Origin: PoT sp049331405 | GTDB taxonomy: Bacteria > Planctomycetota > Planctomycetia > Isosphaerales > Isosphaeraceae | Direction: 5' to 3' | Assembly (NCBI RefSeq): GCF_049331405.1 | Contig: NZ_CP186274.1 | Location: 3,286,001-3,350,000, forward strand | DNA length: 64,000 bases | In this document: one piece after another, positions 44,341-52,623 of the stretch | Numbering within the stretch: the stretch's first letter is position 1 | How the letters are laid out: the number at the start of each line of letters is the position of its first letter | The notes under the pieces: model-generated | The model's database searches: none | The model's input: the letters and a program-made list of their open reading frames with translations, nothing else | What the model was told of the DNA's origin: nothing | Program-made: the position numbers and the translations under genes

Positions 44341-46128
44341 TCAGGCGTTGCCGAGGCTCTCCAACTCTTCCCAGCGGGCGTAGGCCGCAGCCAGGTCGGC
44401 CTCGGCGGCGTCGAGCTCGGCCTTGCTCTTGGCGATCTCGTCGCTCGACTTGCGGTAGTACGAGGGGTCGGCCATCGCCTCGTGGAAGCCGGCGATGGTG
44501 GTCTCGAGCACGTCGATCTTGCCGGGGAGGGCTTCCATCTCGCGCTGCTCCTTGAACGAGAGCTTGCGCGTTTTTTCGCGAGGCTTTTCGGCCGCCTTAG
44601 TCGCCGAGGCCTCGGCGGCGGGCTCGACCTTCTCTTCCTGCGAGCGCTGGCGGATGAAGTCGTCGTAACCGCCGTCGTATTCCTTGACCTGCCCCTGGGC
44701 GTCGATCGCGAGGGTGCTGGTGACGACGTCGTTGAGGAAGGCCCGGTCGTGGCTGACGAGCAGGACGGTCCCCTGGTAGTCCACCAGCAGGCTTTCGAGC
44801 AGTTCGAGGGTCTCCATGTCGAGGTCGTTGGTCGGCTCGTCGAGCACGAGCACGTTCGACGGCTTGGTGAAGAGCTTGGCCAGGAGGAGTCGGCTGCGCT
44901 CGCCCCCCGAGAGGAAGCGGATCAGGCTCCTCGACCGGTCGGGCGGGAAGAGGAAGTCTTGCAGATAGCCCAGGACGTGCCGGGGCTGGCCGTTGATGTA
45001 GATCGTGTCGTAGCCGTCGGCGACGTTCTCCTGGACCGTCTTCTCCTCGTCGAGGGTCGCCTTGAGCTGGTCGAAGTAGGCGATCTCAAGGTTGGTGCCC
45101 AGGCGGATGGAGCCTTCCGGCGGCGTGAGCTTGCCGAGGAGGAGGCGGAGCAGGGTGGTCTTGCCCGAGCCGTTGGGGCCGATGATCCCGATCTTGTCGC
45201 CGCGGGTGATCGTCGTGGTCAGGTCCTTGATCACGGTCCGCTCGGCGTAGCCGAAGCTCACCCCCTTGGCCTCGATGACCATCGTGCCGGAGCGCTCGGC
45301 CTCTTGGGCCTTCATCCTGGCCGTCCCCTGGCGGTCGCGTCGCTGGCTCCTGGCCTCGCGCAGGGCCTTGAGGGCGCGGACGCGGCCCTCGTTGCGGGTA
45401 CGCCGGGCTTCAACCCCCTTGCGGATCCAGACCTCTTCCTGCGCGAGCTTCTTGTCGAAGAGCGAGTTGTGGCGTGACTCGGCGGCGAGCAGGTCTTCCT
45501 TGCGAGCGAGGAAGGTGGCGTAGTCGCACGACCAGTCGAAGAGATGGCCGCGATCGAGCTCGAGAATCCGGGTGGCGAGCTTGCCGAGGAAGACGCGGTC
45601 GTGGGTGACGAAGATCAGGGTCAGCCCCGCGCGGGGGAGGAACTCCTCGAGCCAGCGGATGGCCTCGATATCCAGGTGGTTCGTCGGCTCGTCGAGCAGG
45701 AGGATGTCGGGCTCGGCGACGATCGCCTGCGCGAGCAGGACGCGCCGCTTCATCCCCGAGGAGAGGGCCTCGAACCGCGAGGTGGCGTCGAGCCCCATCC
45801 GGGAGATGACGGCCTCGACGCGATGGTCGTGGGGCCCCGCCGAGTCCTCCGCGTCCAGTCCCTGCGCCACGACCTCGGCGATGTCGCCGGTGAGGTCCTG
45901 GGGGACGTCCTGGGTCAGGCGGGCGACGCGCAGGCCTTGCTGGCGGATGACCTCGCCTTCGTCGGGGGCGAGCTGCCCCTGGAGCAGGCGGAGCAGGGTG
46001 CTTTTGCCCTCGCCGTTGCGTCCGAGCAAGCAGACGCGCTCGCCTCGCTCGATCTGAAGCTCGACGCCGTCGAGCAGTCGGGGCCCTCCGAAGGCCAGGC
46101 TCACATTCCTCAGGCTCAGCAATGCCAT
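44341..46128 (-). CDS. uup: ABC-F family ATPase, Uup-like
   Basis: A 595-residue cytoplasmic protein with two ABC ATPase domains and no membrane segments. The Walker A motifs are LLGRNGEGKST (35-44) and IIGPNGSGKTT. The signature motifs are LSSGMKRRVLLAQAI and LSGGERSRLLLAKLF, with DEPTNHLD and DEPTNDLD as Walker B/D-loop. The inter-domain linker is basic (RRTRNEGRVRALKALREARSQR). A C-terminal coiled coil (about 520-595, KIDVLETTIAGFHEAM ... AEADLAAAYARWEELES) is typical of Uup. ABC-F proteins act on the ribosome; Uup is also linked to DNA-element excision. The start may instead be GTG 46164, which adds 12 residues. Confidence 0.9.
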   Translation of the reverse strand: MALLSLRNVSLAFGGPRLLDGVELQIERGERVCLLGRNGEGKSTLLRLLQGQLAPDEGEVIRQQGLRVARLTQDVPQDLTGDIAEVVAQGLDAEDSAGPHDHRVEAVISRMGLDATSRFEALSSGMKRRVLLAQAIVAEPDILLLDEPTNHLDIEAIRWLEEFLPRAGLTLIFVTHDRVFLGKLATRILELDRGHLFDWSCDYATFLARKEDLLAAESRHNSLFDKKLAQEEVWIRKGVEARRTRNEGRVRALKALREARSQRRDRQGTARMKAQEAERSGTMVIEAKGVSFGYAERTVIKDLTTTITRGDKIGIIGPNGSGKTTLLRLLLGKLTPPEGSIRLGTNLEIAYFDQLKATLDEEKTVQENVADGYDTIYINGQPRHVLGYLQDFLFPPDRSRSLIRFLSGGERSRLLLAKLFTKPSNVLVLDEPTNDLDMETLELLESLLVDYQGTVLLVSHDRAFLNDVVTSTLAIDAQGQVKEYDGGYDDFIRQRSQEEKVEPAAEASATKAAEKPREKTRKLSFKEQREMEALPGKIDVLETTIAGFHEAMADPSYYRKSSDEIAKSKAELDAAEADLAAAYARWEELESLGNA

Positions 46129-46174
46129 GGCTAGACGTCTCGGCTCGCGGTGCGGACTCGTCACCTCCGTCGGC

Positions 46175-46627
46175 TCAGCTCGGCCGACGGGGGACGATCA
46201 TGTTGACGATCATGGTCAGGACGGGCTCGCCGTCTTGATTCTTGGTCGTCGACTGTACCGTCAAGAGCCCCTTGTCGTCACGCGACTTCAAGGTGCGGAG
46301 GCGGATCACCTCGAGCTCGAGGGTGAGTCGATCCCCCGCCTTGACCGGCCTTGGCCACTTCAACTCGTCGATCCCGACGCCGATCAGGCCCCCCTCGACC
46401 TTGAGATCGCTCGACGTGAGGAGCTTCATGGTCAGGGCCGCCGTGTGCCAGCCGCTCGCGACGAGCCCGCCGAAGAACGAGGCCTTGCCGGCCTCCTCAT
46501 CCAGGTGGAACGGCTGCGGGTCGAACTCCGCCGAAAACGCTTTCAAGGCCGTGAGTTCCATCGTCACGGGGCCCGAGCGGTACGTCTGGCCCAACGCGAA
46601 GTCCTCGAACGTCATCCCGCTGGACAT
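46175..46627 (-). CDS. MaoC-like hotdog-fold dehydratase
   Basis: A 150-residue single hotdog domain. The family block FDPQPFHLDEEAGKASFFGG and then GLVASGWHTAAL give the hydratase-2 motif with its Asp/His pair. It probably hydrates or dehydrates an enoyl-CoA thioester; the substrate is not known. It lies 46 bp upstream of the Uup-like gene on the same strand. The start at 46627 (MSSGMTFEDF) agrees with typical family length; Met5 is an alternative. Confidence 0.88.
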   Translation of the reverse strand: MSSGMTFEDFALGQTYRSGPVTMELTALKAFSAEFDPQPFHLDEEAGKASFFGGLVASGWHTAALTMKLLTSSDLKVEGGLIGVGIDELKWPRPVKAGDRLTLELEVIRLRTLKSRDDKGLLTVQSTTKNQDGEPVLTMIVNMIVPRRPS

Positions 46628-46743
46628 GATGGCAAGCTCTCTCAGGGCATTTCAGCGAAGGCAGGTATCTCGACCGCGACCCCCCTTCAATACCCAACGG
46701 CCGCCCCCGGCCACAAGGGCTGTCTCAATCGTTCGAAACGCGG

Positions 46744-46782
46744 CGAGGCAGGCGGAACTCTCTTCGAGTTGCGCCTGCCTCG
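46744..46782 (-). terminator. strong hairpin after the ECF sigma factor gene
   Basis: An 11-bp perfect stem (CGAGGCAGGCG at 46744-46754 with 46772-46782) encloses a second stem AACTC/GAGTT. No long T-run follows on either strand, so it may stabilise the RNA 3-prime end or act with Rho instead of as a classic intrinsic terminator. Confidence 0.55.
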
Positions 46783-46805
46783 AGTAGGATGAGAGCCTCG
46801 AGCCG

Positions 46806-48677
46806 TCAGTCCTTCTCCTGAGGATTCGCAGGCTTGCCGGCCTTGGAATCCGAGCGGGTGTCGATGTCGACCCACTTGCCGATCTTCTTGCTGAAGACAT
46901 AGAGGTGGCCGTCGTGATCGACGAGCACCGCATTGTTCTGGACGACGGGCGTTGCGTCGGCACCTTCGGGGAGGGTCAGCACGGCCCAGCGCTTGGCCTC
47001 TGCACTGAAGGCATAGACATAACGGCCCAGGCCATAGAAGCCCACTTCGTCGACGAAGACCGGCGTTGCGCCTTCGACCGGCTCCTTCAGATCTTGCGGA
47101 TACCACTTGCCATCAACCGAGTTATAGACGGCGATCCGAGAAATCTCCGGGCCTTCAATTGCGAGTGCCGCAACCCCCTTGGTGACGAGTGGGATCACCT
47201 TCCTCTCAGGCTCCTTGGAGTCGAATAGCCGGAGTGCTTCCTGGGTCCCCGTCTCCGTGCTGTAAGCCGTGACCTGATCCCCTTCGGGAGACGGGATCAC
47301 GATCAGCGAGCCGTTAGAGATGTAGTTGAGCCGATTCTGGGCCGGGCCTCCCATCATCCCGCCCATGGCACCCATCCCGCCGCCCATTCCGCCCATCATG
47401 CCCATGGCACCCATCCCGCCGCCCATTCCACCCATCATGCCCATCCCGCCCATCCCGCCGCCCATTCCACCCATCATGCCTCCCATGGCCCGATTCGGCT
47501 TTGTCACCGCTTTCGGTGTCGAGGACGACGACGACGAGGCTTCCGACCTGGCCCGGCTCATGCTTCGGACGTCAACGCCTTTGCGCTGGCCCTTCTCCTG
47601 AGAGTGCGCCGGGTTGTTCGACGAGACTCGCAGCGCCTTCAGTTCATCCTGGAGCTGCTTCAACTCGTTCTGCAGATCGTTGTTGCGCTTGGAGGAGGCG
47701 GCGAGCTCTTTTTGAAGTTTGTCGAGGGCTTCGTTGATGGCCTCGGGCTTATCGCCGGGCTGGGCTGCGGCGACGGCCGAGGCGTTCGGCTCATTCTCGG
47801 TTCCCGAACCCTTGCCGTACGTCTGATAGCCGCCGACCGACAGGGCGCAGGCGGCGACGGCGAGTCCCGCGACGAGCTTGATCTTCGAGAGGGTCATGGC
47901 GTGGATCACTCCATTTGCGAGGACGCCGGCGGTGCTGGAGATCAGGGCCGACGATGCCGCCTGGTGCCGGGCGAAGGCCAACGAGGCCTCGATGGTGGCG
48001 TCGAGCAGAACCTGGCTCGGTTCGTGGAGGAGGAACGGGCGAGCCGGGAGGATCGAGGAGGCCACGAGCCCCCGGCGGCTCAGCCGCTGCCGGAGCAGGT
48101 CGCGGGCCCGGGCCATCCGGCTCCTGACGGTCCCCACCGGCCAGCCGAGGCGGCGGGCCGCCTCGTCGTGCGTGAGCCCTTCGAGGTAGCAGAGGACCAT
48201 CGGAGCTCGGAGCGACTGGGGCAGCCTCCCGAGTTCCTCGTCGAGCACGCTGCGGGTCTCGTCGAACCCGACGTCCCCCGACTCGTCGTCGGAGAACGCC
48301 CCGATCTCGTCGAACCCCGTCTTCTCGCGGACGAACCGGCGAGCGGCGTGGGCCCTCGCCCTCACCGCGACCCGATGTGCGACGCCGTGCAGCCAGTGCC
48401 CCACGAGGTCGCCGTTGCGGATACCATTGGCCCGGCGCACCAGGACGAGGAAGGTGGCCTGGAAGGCGTCTTCCACGTCATGCTCGTCCCTCAGGACCCG
48501 TCGGCAGACGCCGAGCACCATCGGCCCGTGGCGGGCGATGATCGCCGCGAAGGCGGCCTCATCCTGCGTCTTGGCAAAGCGTTCCAGCAACTGGCCCTCG
48601 CCCGCGCTGGCGATGGCGCCTCGCTTGAGCAATTGATCCAGTTGGCCCGCCCATGCCCCGGCAATTCGGCTCGACAT
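46806..48677 (-). CDS. ECF sigma factor with membrane-spanning C-terminal extension
   Basis: A 623-residue protein. Residues 1-205 are an ECF sigma factor: region 2 (HGPMVLGVCRRVLRDEHDVEDAFQATFL is at about 50-78) and region 4 (GLTHDEAARRLGWPVGTVRSRMARAR). After a linker, one hydrophobic segment (about 268-286, IKLVAGLAVAACALSVGGY) suggests membrane anchoring. Then come a coiled coil (about 315-355), a Ser-rich stretch, a Gly/Met-rich repeat (about 400-445) and a beta-rich C-terminal domain of about 150 residues with YSTETGTQEALRL and VYNSVDGKWYP, resembling a propeller-type sensor. Long ECF extensions are known in Planctomycetota. ATG 48677 has a GGGGAGG site. No anti-sigma gene is adjacent. 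Confidence 0.85.
   Translation of the reverse strand: MSSRIAGAWAGQLDQLLKRGAIASAGEGQLLERFAKTQDEAAFAAIIARHGPMVLGVCRRVLRDEHDVEDAFQATFLVLVRRANGIRNGDLVGHWLHGVAHRVAVRARAHAARRFVREKTGFDEIGAFSDDESGDVGFDETRSVLDEELGRLPQSLRAPMVLCYLEGLTHDEAARRLGWPVGTVRSRMARARDLLRQRLSRRGLVASSILPARPFLLHEPSQVLLDATIEASLAFARHQAASSALISSTAGVLANGVIHAMTLSKIKLVAGLAVAACALSVGGYQTYGKGSGTENEPNASAVAAAQPGDKPEAINEALDKLQKELAASSKRNNDLQNELKQLQDELKALRVSSNNPAHSQEKGQRKGVDVRSMSRARSEASSSSSSTPKAVTKPNRAMGGMMGGMGGGMGGMGMMGGMGGGMGAMGMMGGMGGGMGAMGGMMGGPAQNRLNYISNGSLIVIPSPEGDQVTAYSTETGTQEALRLFDSKEPERKVIPLVTKGVAALAIEGPEISRIAVYNSVDGKWYPQDLKEPVEGATPVFVDEVGFYGLGRYVYAFSAEAKRWAVLTLPEGADATPVVQNNAVLVDHDGHLYVFSKKIGKWVDIDTRSDSKAGKPANPQEKD
47362..47478 (-). repeat. 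three tandem 39-bp repeats coding a Gly/Met block
   Basis: Units at 47362-47400, 47401-47439 and 47440-47478 are nearly identical (units 1 and 2 differ by one base; unit 3 has a few more changes). Each encodes 13 residues of Met/Gly type (MMGGMGGGMGAMG). The close identity suggests recent slippage and likely length variation between strains. Confidence 0.9.
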
Positions 48678-48772
48678 CCCGCGGCTCCTCCCCACGACTC
48701 AGCCAGGTCACCCTCTATCTGCGTAATCCGACGCCCTCAATCTGACTTTCTCGGATTTCGCTCGAAATCGTC

Positions 48773-49222
48773 TCAGCCCGAAAGGTCTGGCGACTCGACC
48801 TGGTTGGCGACTTCGATGAGATTCCCGTCCGGATCCCGGAAGTAAACCGAGAGGATCGGCCCTCTTGCGCCCGTGCGGAAGACCGGGCCCAGCTCGACCG
48901 CCACCTTGCAGGCCTCGAGGTGCCGCATGAACTCCTCGAGCGGTGTCGTCGCCAGGAAACAGAGGTCGATCGCGCCGGGGGTCGGCCACTTCGCCTTGGG
49001 CTCGAACTCCGCGCCTTGCTGGTGCAGGTTGATCTTCTGGTCGCCGAAGGCGAGCGCCTGCCGCCCCTCGCCGAACTGGACCGGCTCCATCCCCAGCACT
49101 TGCTTGTAGAATGCGAGCGTGGCCTCAATGCTCGCGACCGTGAACACGAGGTGGTCGAACTCGCTGACTCTGGCCGTCGACGTCGGTTCCATGGGGATTT
49201 CGTTCGCCCTTGGTCGCCTCAT
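48773..49222 (-). CDS. VOC-family (glyoxalase/dioxygenase fold) protein
   Basis: A 149-residue protein with the paired beta-alpha-beta-beta-beta modules of the vicinal oxygen chelate family. FDHLVFTVASIEATLAFYKQ gives the first metal His, and SVYFRDPDGNLIEVANQ gives the last Glu, the usual ligands. The substrate could be an aldehyde-thiol adduct, an antibiotic or a phenol; none is shown. The start may be ATG 49192 (MEPTSTARVS), which gives a more typical length. It lies 95 bp upstream of the ECF gene on the same strand. Confidence 0.87.
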   Translation of the reverse strand: MRRPRANEIPMEPTSTARVSEFDHLVFTVASIEATLAFYKQVLGMEPVQFGEGRQALAFGDQKINLHQQGAEFEPKAKWPTPGAIDLCFLATTPLEEFMRHLEACKVAVELGPVFRTGARGPILSVYFRDPDGNLIEVANQVESPDLSG

Positions 49223-49343
49223 GGAGCGAGGCGTCTATTCGTGATAGACAGGTGGTAAGGCCATCGTACTCGAAGCGAGTAGCCCTGGGGCTCAATGATC
49301 CTCGGGGTTTGACGATCGCGATGTCTGGACAAGTCTTCAGTTA

Positions 49344-50363
49344 ATGGCTACCTTGCTCGCCGTGGACCTGGGTTTGCGGACCGGCCTGGCCACCTTCGAC
49401 GGGGATGGCCGGCTGATCGGCTACCGCTCGCAGCATTTCGCCAATCGGGAGGCGCTTCGGAGGGGCGTGCATGGCATCCTCTCCGGTTTCGCGGACCTCG
49501 GGTTCCTCGTCCTGGAAGGGGGAGGACCGATCGCCGAAGTTTGGAGCCGTGCTGCCAAACACCGGGGGATTGCCACGCGAAGCATCAGCGCCGAGGATTG
49601 GCGGGTCGACCTCTTCCACGCGAAGGACATCCGGGGCCGGGACCGGGCCAAGCGGAGTGCCGACTCGCTCGCCCGCCGCGTGATCGAGTGGTCGGGAGCC
49701 CCTCGAGCAACCTCGCTGCGGCACGACGCCGCCGAGGCCATCGGCATCGGCTTCTGGGCGGTCCTCTCGCTGGGCTGGCTCGACCGGATCCCGCCGGAGG
49801 TCCTGGCACTGACGCATAAGAGTTGGATTCCGGCTCGATCTCACGACAATGGAGTGATGCTGATGCATGATGACTTTGTCTCGCTTTATAATTACAACCG
49901 TTGGGCCAACGCCCGTATGCTCGGGGCGTGTCGAGCCTTGAGCCCCGACCAGTACCAAGCCGAGCCGCACCCGGGTTGGTCCTCGATCCAGAGCTCGCTC
50001 TATCACATCGCGGTCGTCGAGGAGGGTTGGCTGCGCGGGCTCAGCGGCGAGAACGTTCAGTCGAGCCCCACGGCCGAGCAACTCGGGACCGTCGATGCCG
50101 TGGCCGACTGGCTCGAGCGAGCGGCCTCGCACGTCTCGGCTTTCCTCGAGTCCGCGACGCCGGAGTCCCTGGAAACGCCCATAACCTTGCGCCGGGCGAC
50201 GAGGTCGGCGACCTTGCCCCCCTGGGTCGTCCTGCGGCACGTCGTCAACCATTCGACCTATCATCGCGGACAGATCGCCTCGAAGCTCAAGGCGTTCGGC
50301 ATCGAGCAACCCGCCACCGATTTCATCTACTGGGCCTTCGAGCAGATCCCCCAGACGCGCTGA
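49344..50363 (+). CDS. RuvC-like nuclease-fold domain joined in frame to a DinB domain
   Basis: A 339-codon open frame joining two unrelated domains. Residues 1-160 look like an RNase H fold of the RuvC/YqgF kind: AVDLGLRTGLATF (first Asp), LVLEGGG (Glu) and RHDAAEAIGIGFWA (last acidic residue). Residues 172-339 are a DinB/YfiT-type four-helix bundle with likely metal ligands in SLYHIAVVEEGW and HVVNHSTYHRGQ. An internal ATG at 49863 has GGAG 8 nt upstream, as expected for a separate DinB gene. So this is either a real fusion or two genes whose separating stop codon has been lost. A second DinB gene follows within 100 bp. Confidence 0.75.
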   Translation: MATLLAVDLGLRTGLATFDGDGRLIGYRSQHFANREALRRGVHGILSGFADLGFLVLEGGGPIAEVWSRAAKHRGIATRSISAEDWRVDLFHAKDIRGRDRAKRSADSLARRVIEWSGAPRATSLRHDAAEAIGIGFWAVLSLGWLDRIPPEVLALTHKSWIPARSHDNGVMLMHDDFVSLYNYNRWANARMLGACRALSPDQYQAEPHPGWSSIQSSLYHIAVVEEGWLRGLSGENVQSSPTAEQLGTVDAVADWLERAASHVSAFLESATPESLETPITLRRATRSATLPPWVVLRHVVNHSTYHRGQIASKLKAFGIEQPATDFIYWAFEQIPQTR

Positions 50364-50457
50364 GGCCTTCGTCGCGATAGGCCGAAGGTGAACTCCGGGC
50401 GGCTTCCCATTGTCAGGGCCGAGTGTCGGTTCCAAACCCAACGACGGAGATACGGCG

Positions 50458-50979
50458 ATGAGCGAGACCCAGGAGATCGGGCGTGCCTACATTGAATTGG
50501 CCCGGGAACGCCTGAAGAACCGCGCCGGCATGATTGAGCATTGCGTCAATCAGTTGAGCGAAGACCAGGTCTGGTGGCGTCCCACCGAGTCGATGAACAG
50601 CGTCGCGAACATCCTGTTGCACCTGAGCGGGAACATCCGGCAATGGATCATCTCCGGTGTCGGCGGGACGCCCGATACTCGCGACCGCCCCGCCGAATTT
50701 GCCGCGCGCGAGCAGCTCCCCAAGGCGGAACTCCTGCAGCGGTTTCGCCAGGCCATCGCCGAATCCGACGCAGTCCTCGCCTCGTTCGACCCTTCATCGC
50801 TACTCGACCGGCGCCGGATCCAGGGTTCCGAGCAAAGCATCCTGTACGCTATCTGGAGACCCATTGAACACCTCGGCGGGCACGCGCAGGAAGTGATCTA
50901 CATCTCGCGATTCCAGCTCGGCGAGGACTACCGCTTCGCATATGTCCCGAAGACGCCCGAACAGGGATCTCCGGCCTGA
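50458..50979 (+). CDS. DinB-family protein
   Basis: A 173-residue four-helix-bundle protein of the DinB/DUF1572 kind. Candidate metal ligands are His in ILLHLSGNIRQW and the pair in HLGGHAQEVIY. Characterised relatives are metal-dependent thiol transferases (bacillithiol or mycothiol S-transferases), but many are of unknown role. The ATG at 50458 is preceded by GGAGA and is chosen over 50410. It follows another DinB-coding frame, with which it shares the fold but little sequence. Confidence 0.85.
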   Translation: MSETQEIGRAYIELARERLKNRAGMIEHCVNQLSEDQVWWRPTESMNSVANILLHLSGNIRQWIISGVGGTPDTRDRPAEFAAREQLPKAELLQRFRQAIAESDAVLASFDPSSLLDRRRIQGSEQSILYAIWRPIEHLGGHAQEVIYISRFQLGEDYRFAYVPKTPEQGSPA

Positions 50980-51230
50980 GGATCATCCCCGATCGCTCGA
51001 GTCTCGACGAGATCGGCTGCATCATTGACCACGCCGGGGCCCTGCGCGACAATCCCTCATCCGGGGCGCGAAGGGTGAACTGCGGCGGCCGAGTGGGGCC
51101 GAACCACCTCGAAGCGTTCCCTCCCCGTGAATCGCCTGCCGAACCGAGGCCAGGCCGTCGCGTGCCTCATCCCGCCTCGGATGATCCCGGGCACCTTGGC
51201 GCGGCCGGACCGTCATTCGTCGAGGACACG

Positions 51231-52601
51231 ATGAATCGTCGCACCGCCCTGAGCACCTTCGCGGCCTGCCTTTCGGCGGGTCTAGCCCACGCCCTGGCCG
51301 CGCCGCCTACACTGCGGCTTGCCACGTTCTCGGCCGACGTCACCCCTCCGCTGGGCCATCCGCTCATGGGGGGCGGCATCGCGCCCGCTAAAAAGATCCT
51401 CGAGCCCCTCTGGGCCAAGGGGTTCGTCCTGCTCGGTGCCGGCAAGCCGATCGTCGTCGCGGCCATCGACTGGTGCGAGATCCGCAACGACGCCTATGAA
51501 CGCTGGCGCGAGGCCCTCGCCGAGGCCGCCGGCACCGAGCCGGCTCGCGTCGTCGTCACGAGCCTGCACCAGCACGACACGCCGATCGCCGACCTGACGG
51601 CCGAGCACCTCCTCGATCAGCACAAGGCCAAGGGGAGCGTCTGCGACGTCGAGTTCCACGAGAAGGCCGTGCGCGACGTGGCGAAGGCCCTCGCCGAGGG
51701 GTTGAAGACCACGCAGTCGGTGACGCACGTCGGCATGGGCCAGGCGAAGGTCGAGAAGGTGGCTTCGAACCGACGCTACATCCAGGCCGACGGCAAGCCC
51801 GGCTTCAACCGCATGAGCGCCACCAGGGATCCGGCGATCCGCGACCAGCCCGAGGGCGTGATCGACCCCTGGCTCAAGACGATCAGCCTCTGGGACGGCG
51901 ATCAGCCCTTGCTCGCCTTGAGTTGCTACGCCACGCATCCGATGAGCTTCTACGGCCAGGGGGACGTCAACACCGACTTCGTCGGCATGGCCCGCAAGAA
52001 GCGGCAGGAAGAGACCCCCACGACCTTCCAGATCTACACCAGCGGTTGCAGCGGCAACATCACCGCCGGCAAGTACAACGACGGCTCGCCGGCCAACCGC
52101 CCGATCCTGGCCGAGCGCATACGCAAGGCCATGGCCGAGGCCTGGCAGAATACGAAGGTCACGCCCATCGATCGCCCGGCATTCAAGGTCGAGAAGCTCC
52201 GCGTCGAGCCGAGGGATTCGGAGGGGTTCAAGGTCGCCGAGCTCGAGAAGCGCATGGACACCGACCCCAAGCCCTTCGGCCAGTGCCTCGCCGCGCTCGG
52301 CCTGAGCTGGCGTGCCCGTGCGGACGTGGGCAAGACCATCGACGTGCCGGTCCTGGCGCTCGGCAAGGCGCGTCTGCTGCTCCTGCCGGGCGAGTCCTAC
52401 GTCGAGTATCAACTCTACGCCCAGGCCACGCGCCCCGACCTCTTCGTCGTGACGATGGGATACGGCGAGAGTGCGACCGGCTACATCCCGACGGAGCATC
52501 ACTTCGAGGAGAACGACGGCAACCTCAATGACTGGTGCTGGGTCGCTCCAGGCTCTGAGGATCGGATGAAGGCCGCGATCCGTGCCGCGCTCCGGGATTG
52601 A
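51231..52601 (+). CDS. exported neutral/alkaline ceramidase-like protein
   Basis: A 456-residue protein with a signal peptide (MNRRTALSTFAACLSAGLAHA). It resembles the N-terminal part of neutral/alkaline non-lysosomal ceramidases: FSADVTPPLGHPLMGGG at the start, TSLHQHDTP with likely zinc His residues, CYATHPMSFYGQGDVNTDF and GESYVEYQL. Ceramidases release fatty acid from ceramide by zinc catalysis. Planctomycetes have many such proteins without proven activity, so the call is for the fold and not the reaction. GAGGA precedes the chosen ATG. The next gene follows after 22 bp, indicating an operon. Confidence 0.75.
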   Translation: MNRRTALSTFAACLSAGLAHALAAPPTLRLATFSADVTPPLGHPLMGGGIAPAKKILEPLWAKGFVLLGAGKPIVVAAIDWCEIRNDAYERWREALAEAAGTEPARVVVTSLHQHDTPIADLTAEHLLDQHKAKGSVCDVEFHEKAVRDVAKALAEGLKTTQSVTHVGMGQAKVEKVASNRRYIQADGKPGFNRMSATRDPAIRDQPEGVIDPWLKTISLWDGDQPLLALSCYATHPMSFYGQGDVNTDFVGMARKKRQEETPTTFQIYTSGCSGNITAGKYNDGSPANRPILAERIRKAMAEAWQNTKVTPIDRPAFKVEKLRVEPRDSEGFKVAELEKRMDTDPKPFGQCLAALGLSWRARADVGKTIDVPVLALGKARLLLLPGESYVEYQLYAQATRPDLFVVTMGYGESATGYIPTEHHFEENDGNLNDWCWVAPGSEDRMKAAIRAALRD

Positions 52602-52623
52602 CGCCAACCCTCGGGAGGGTTCG

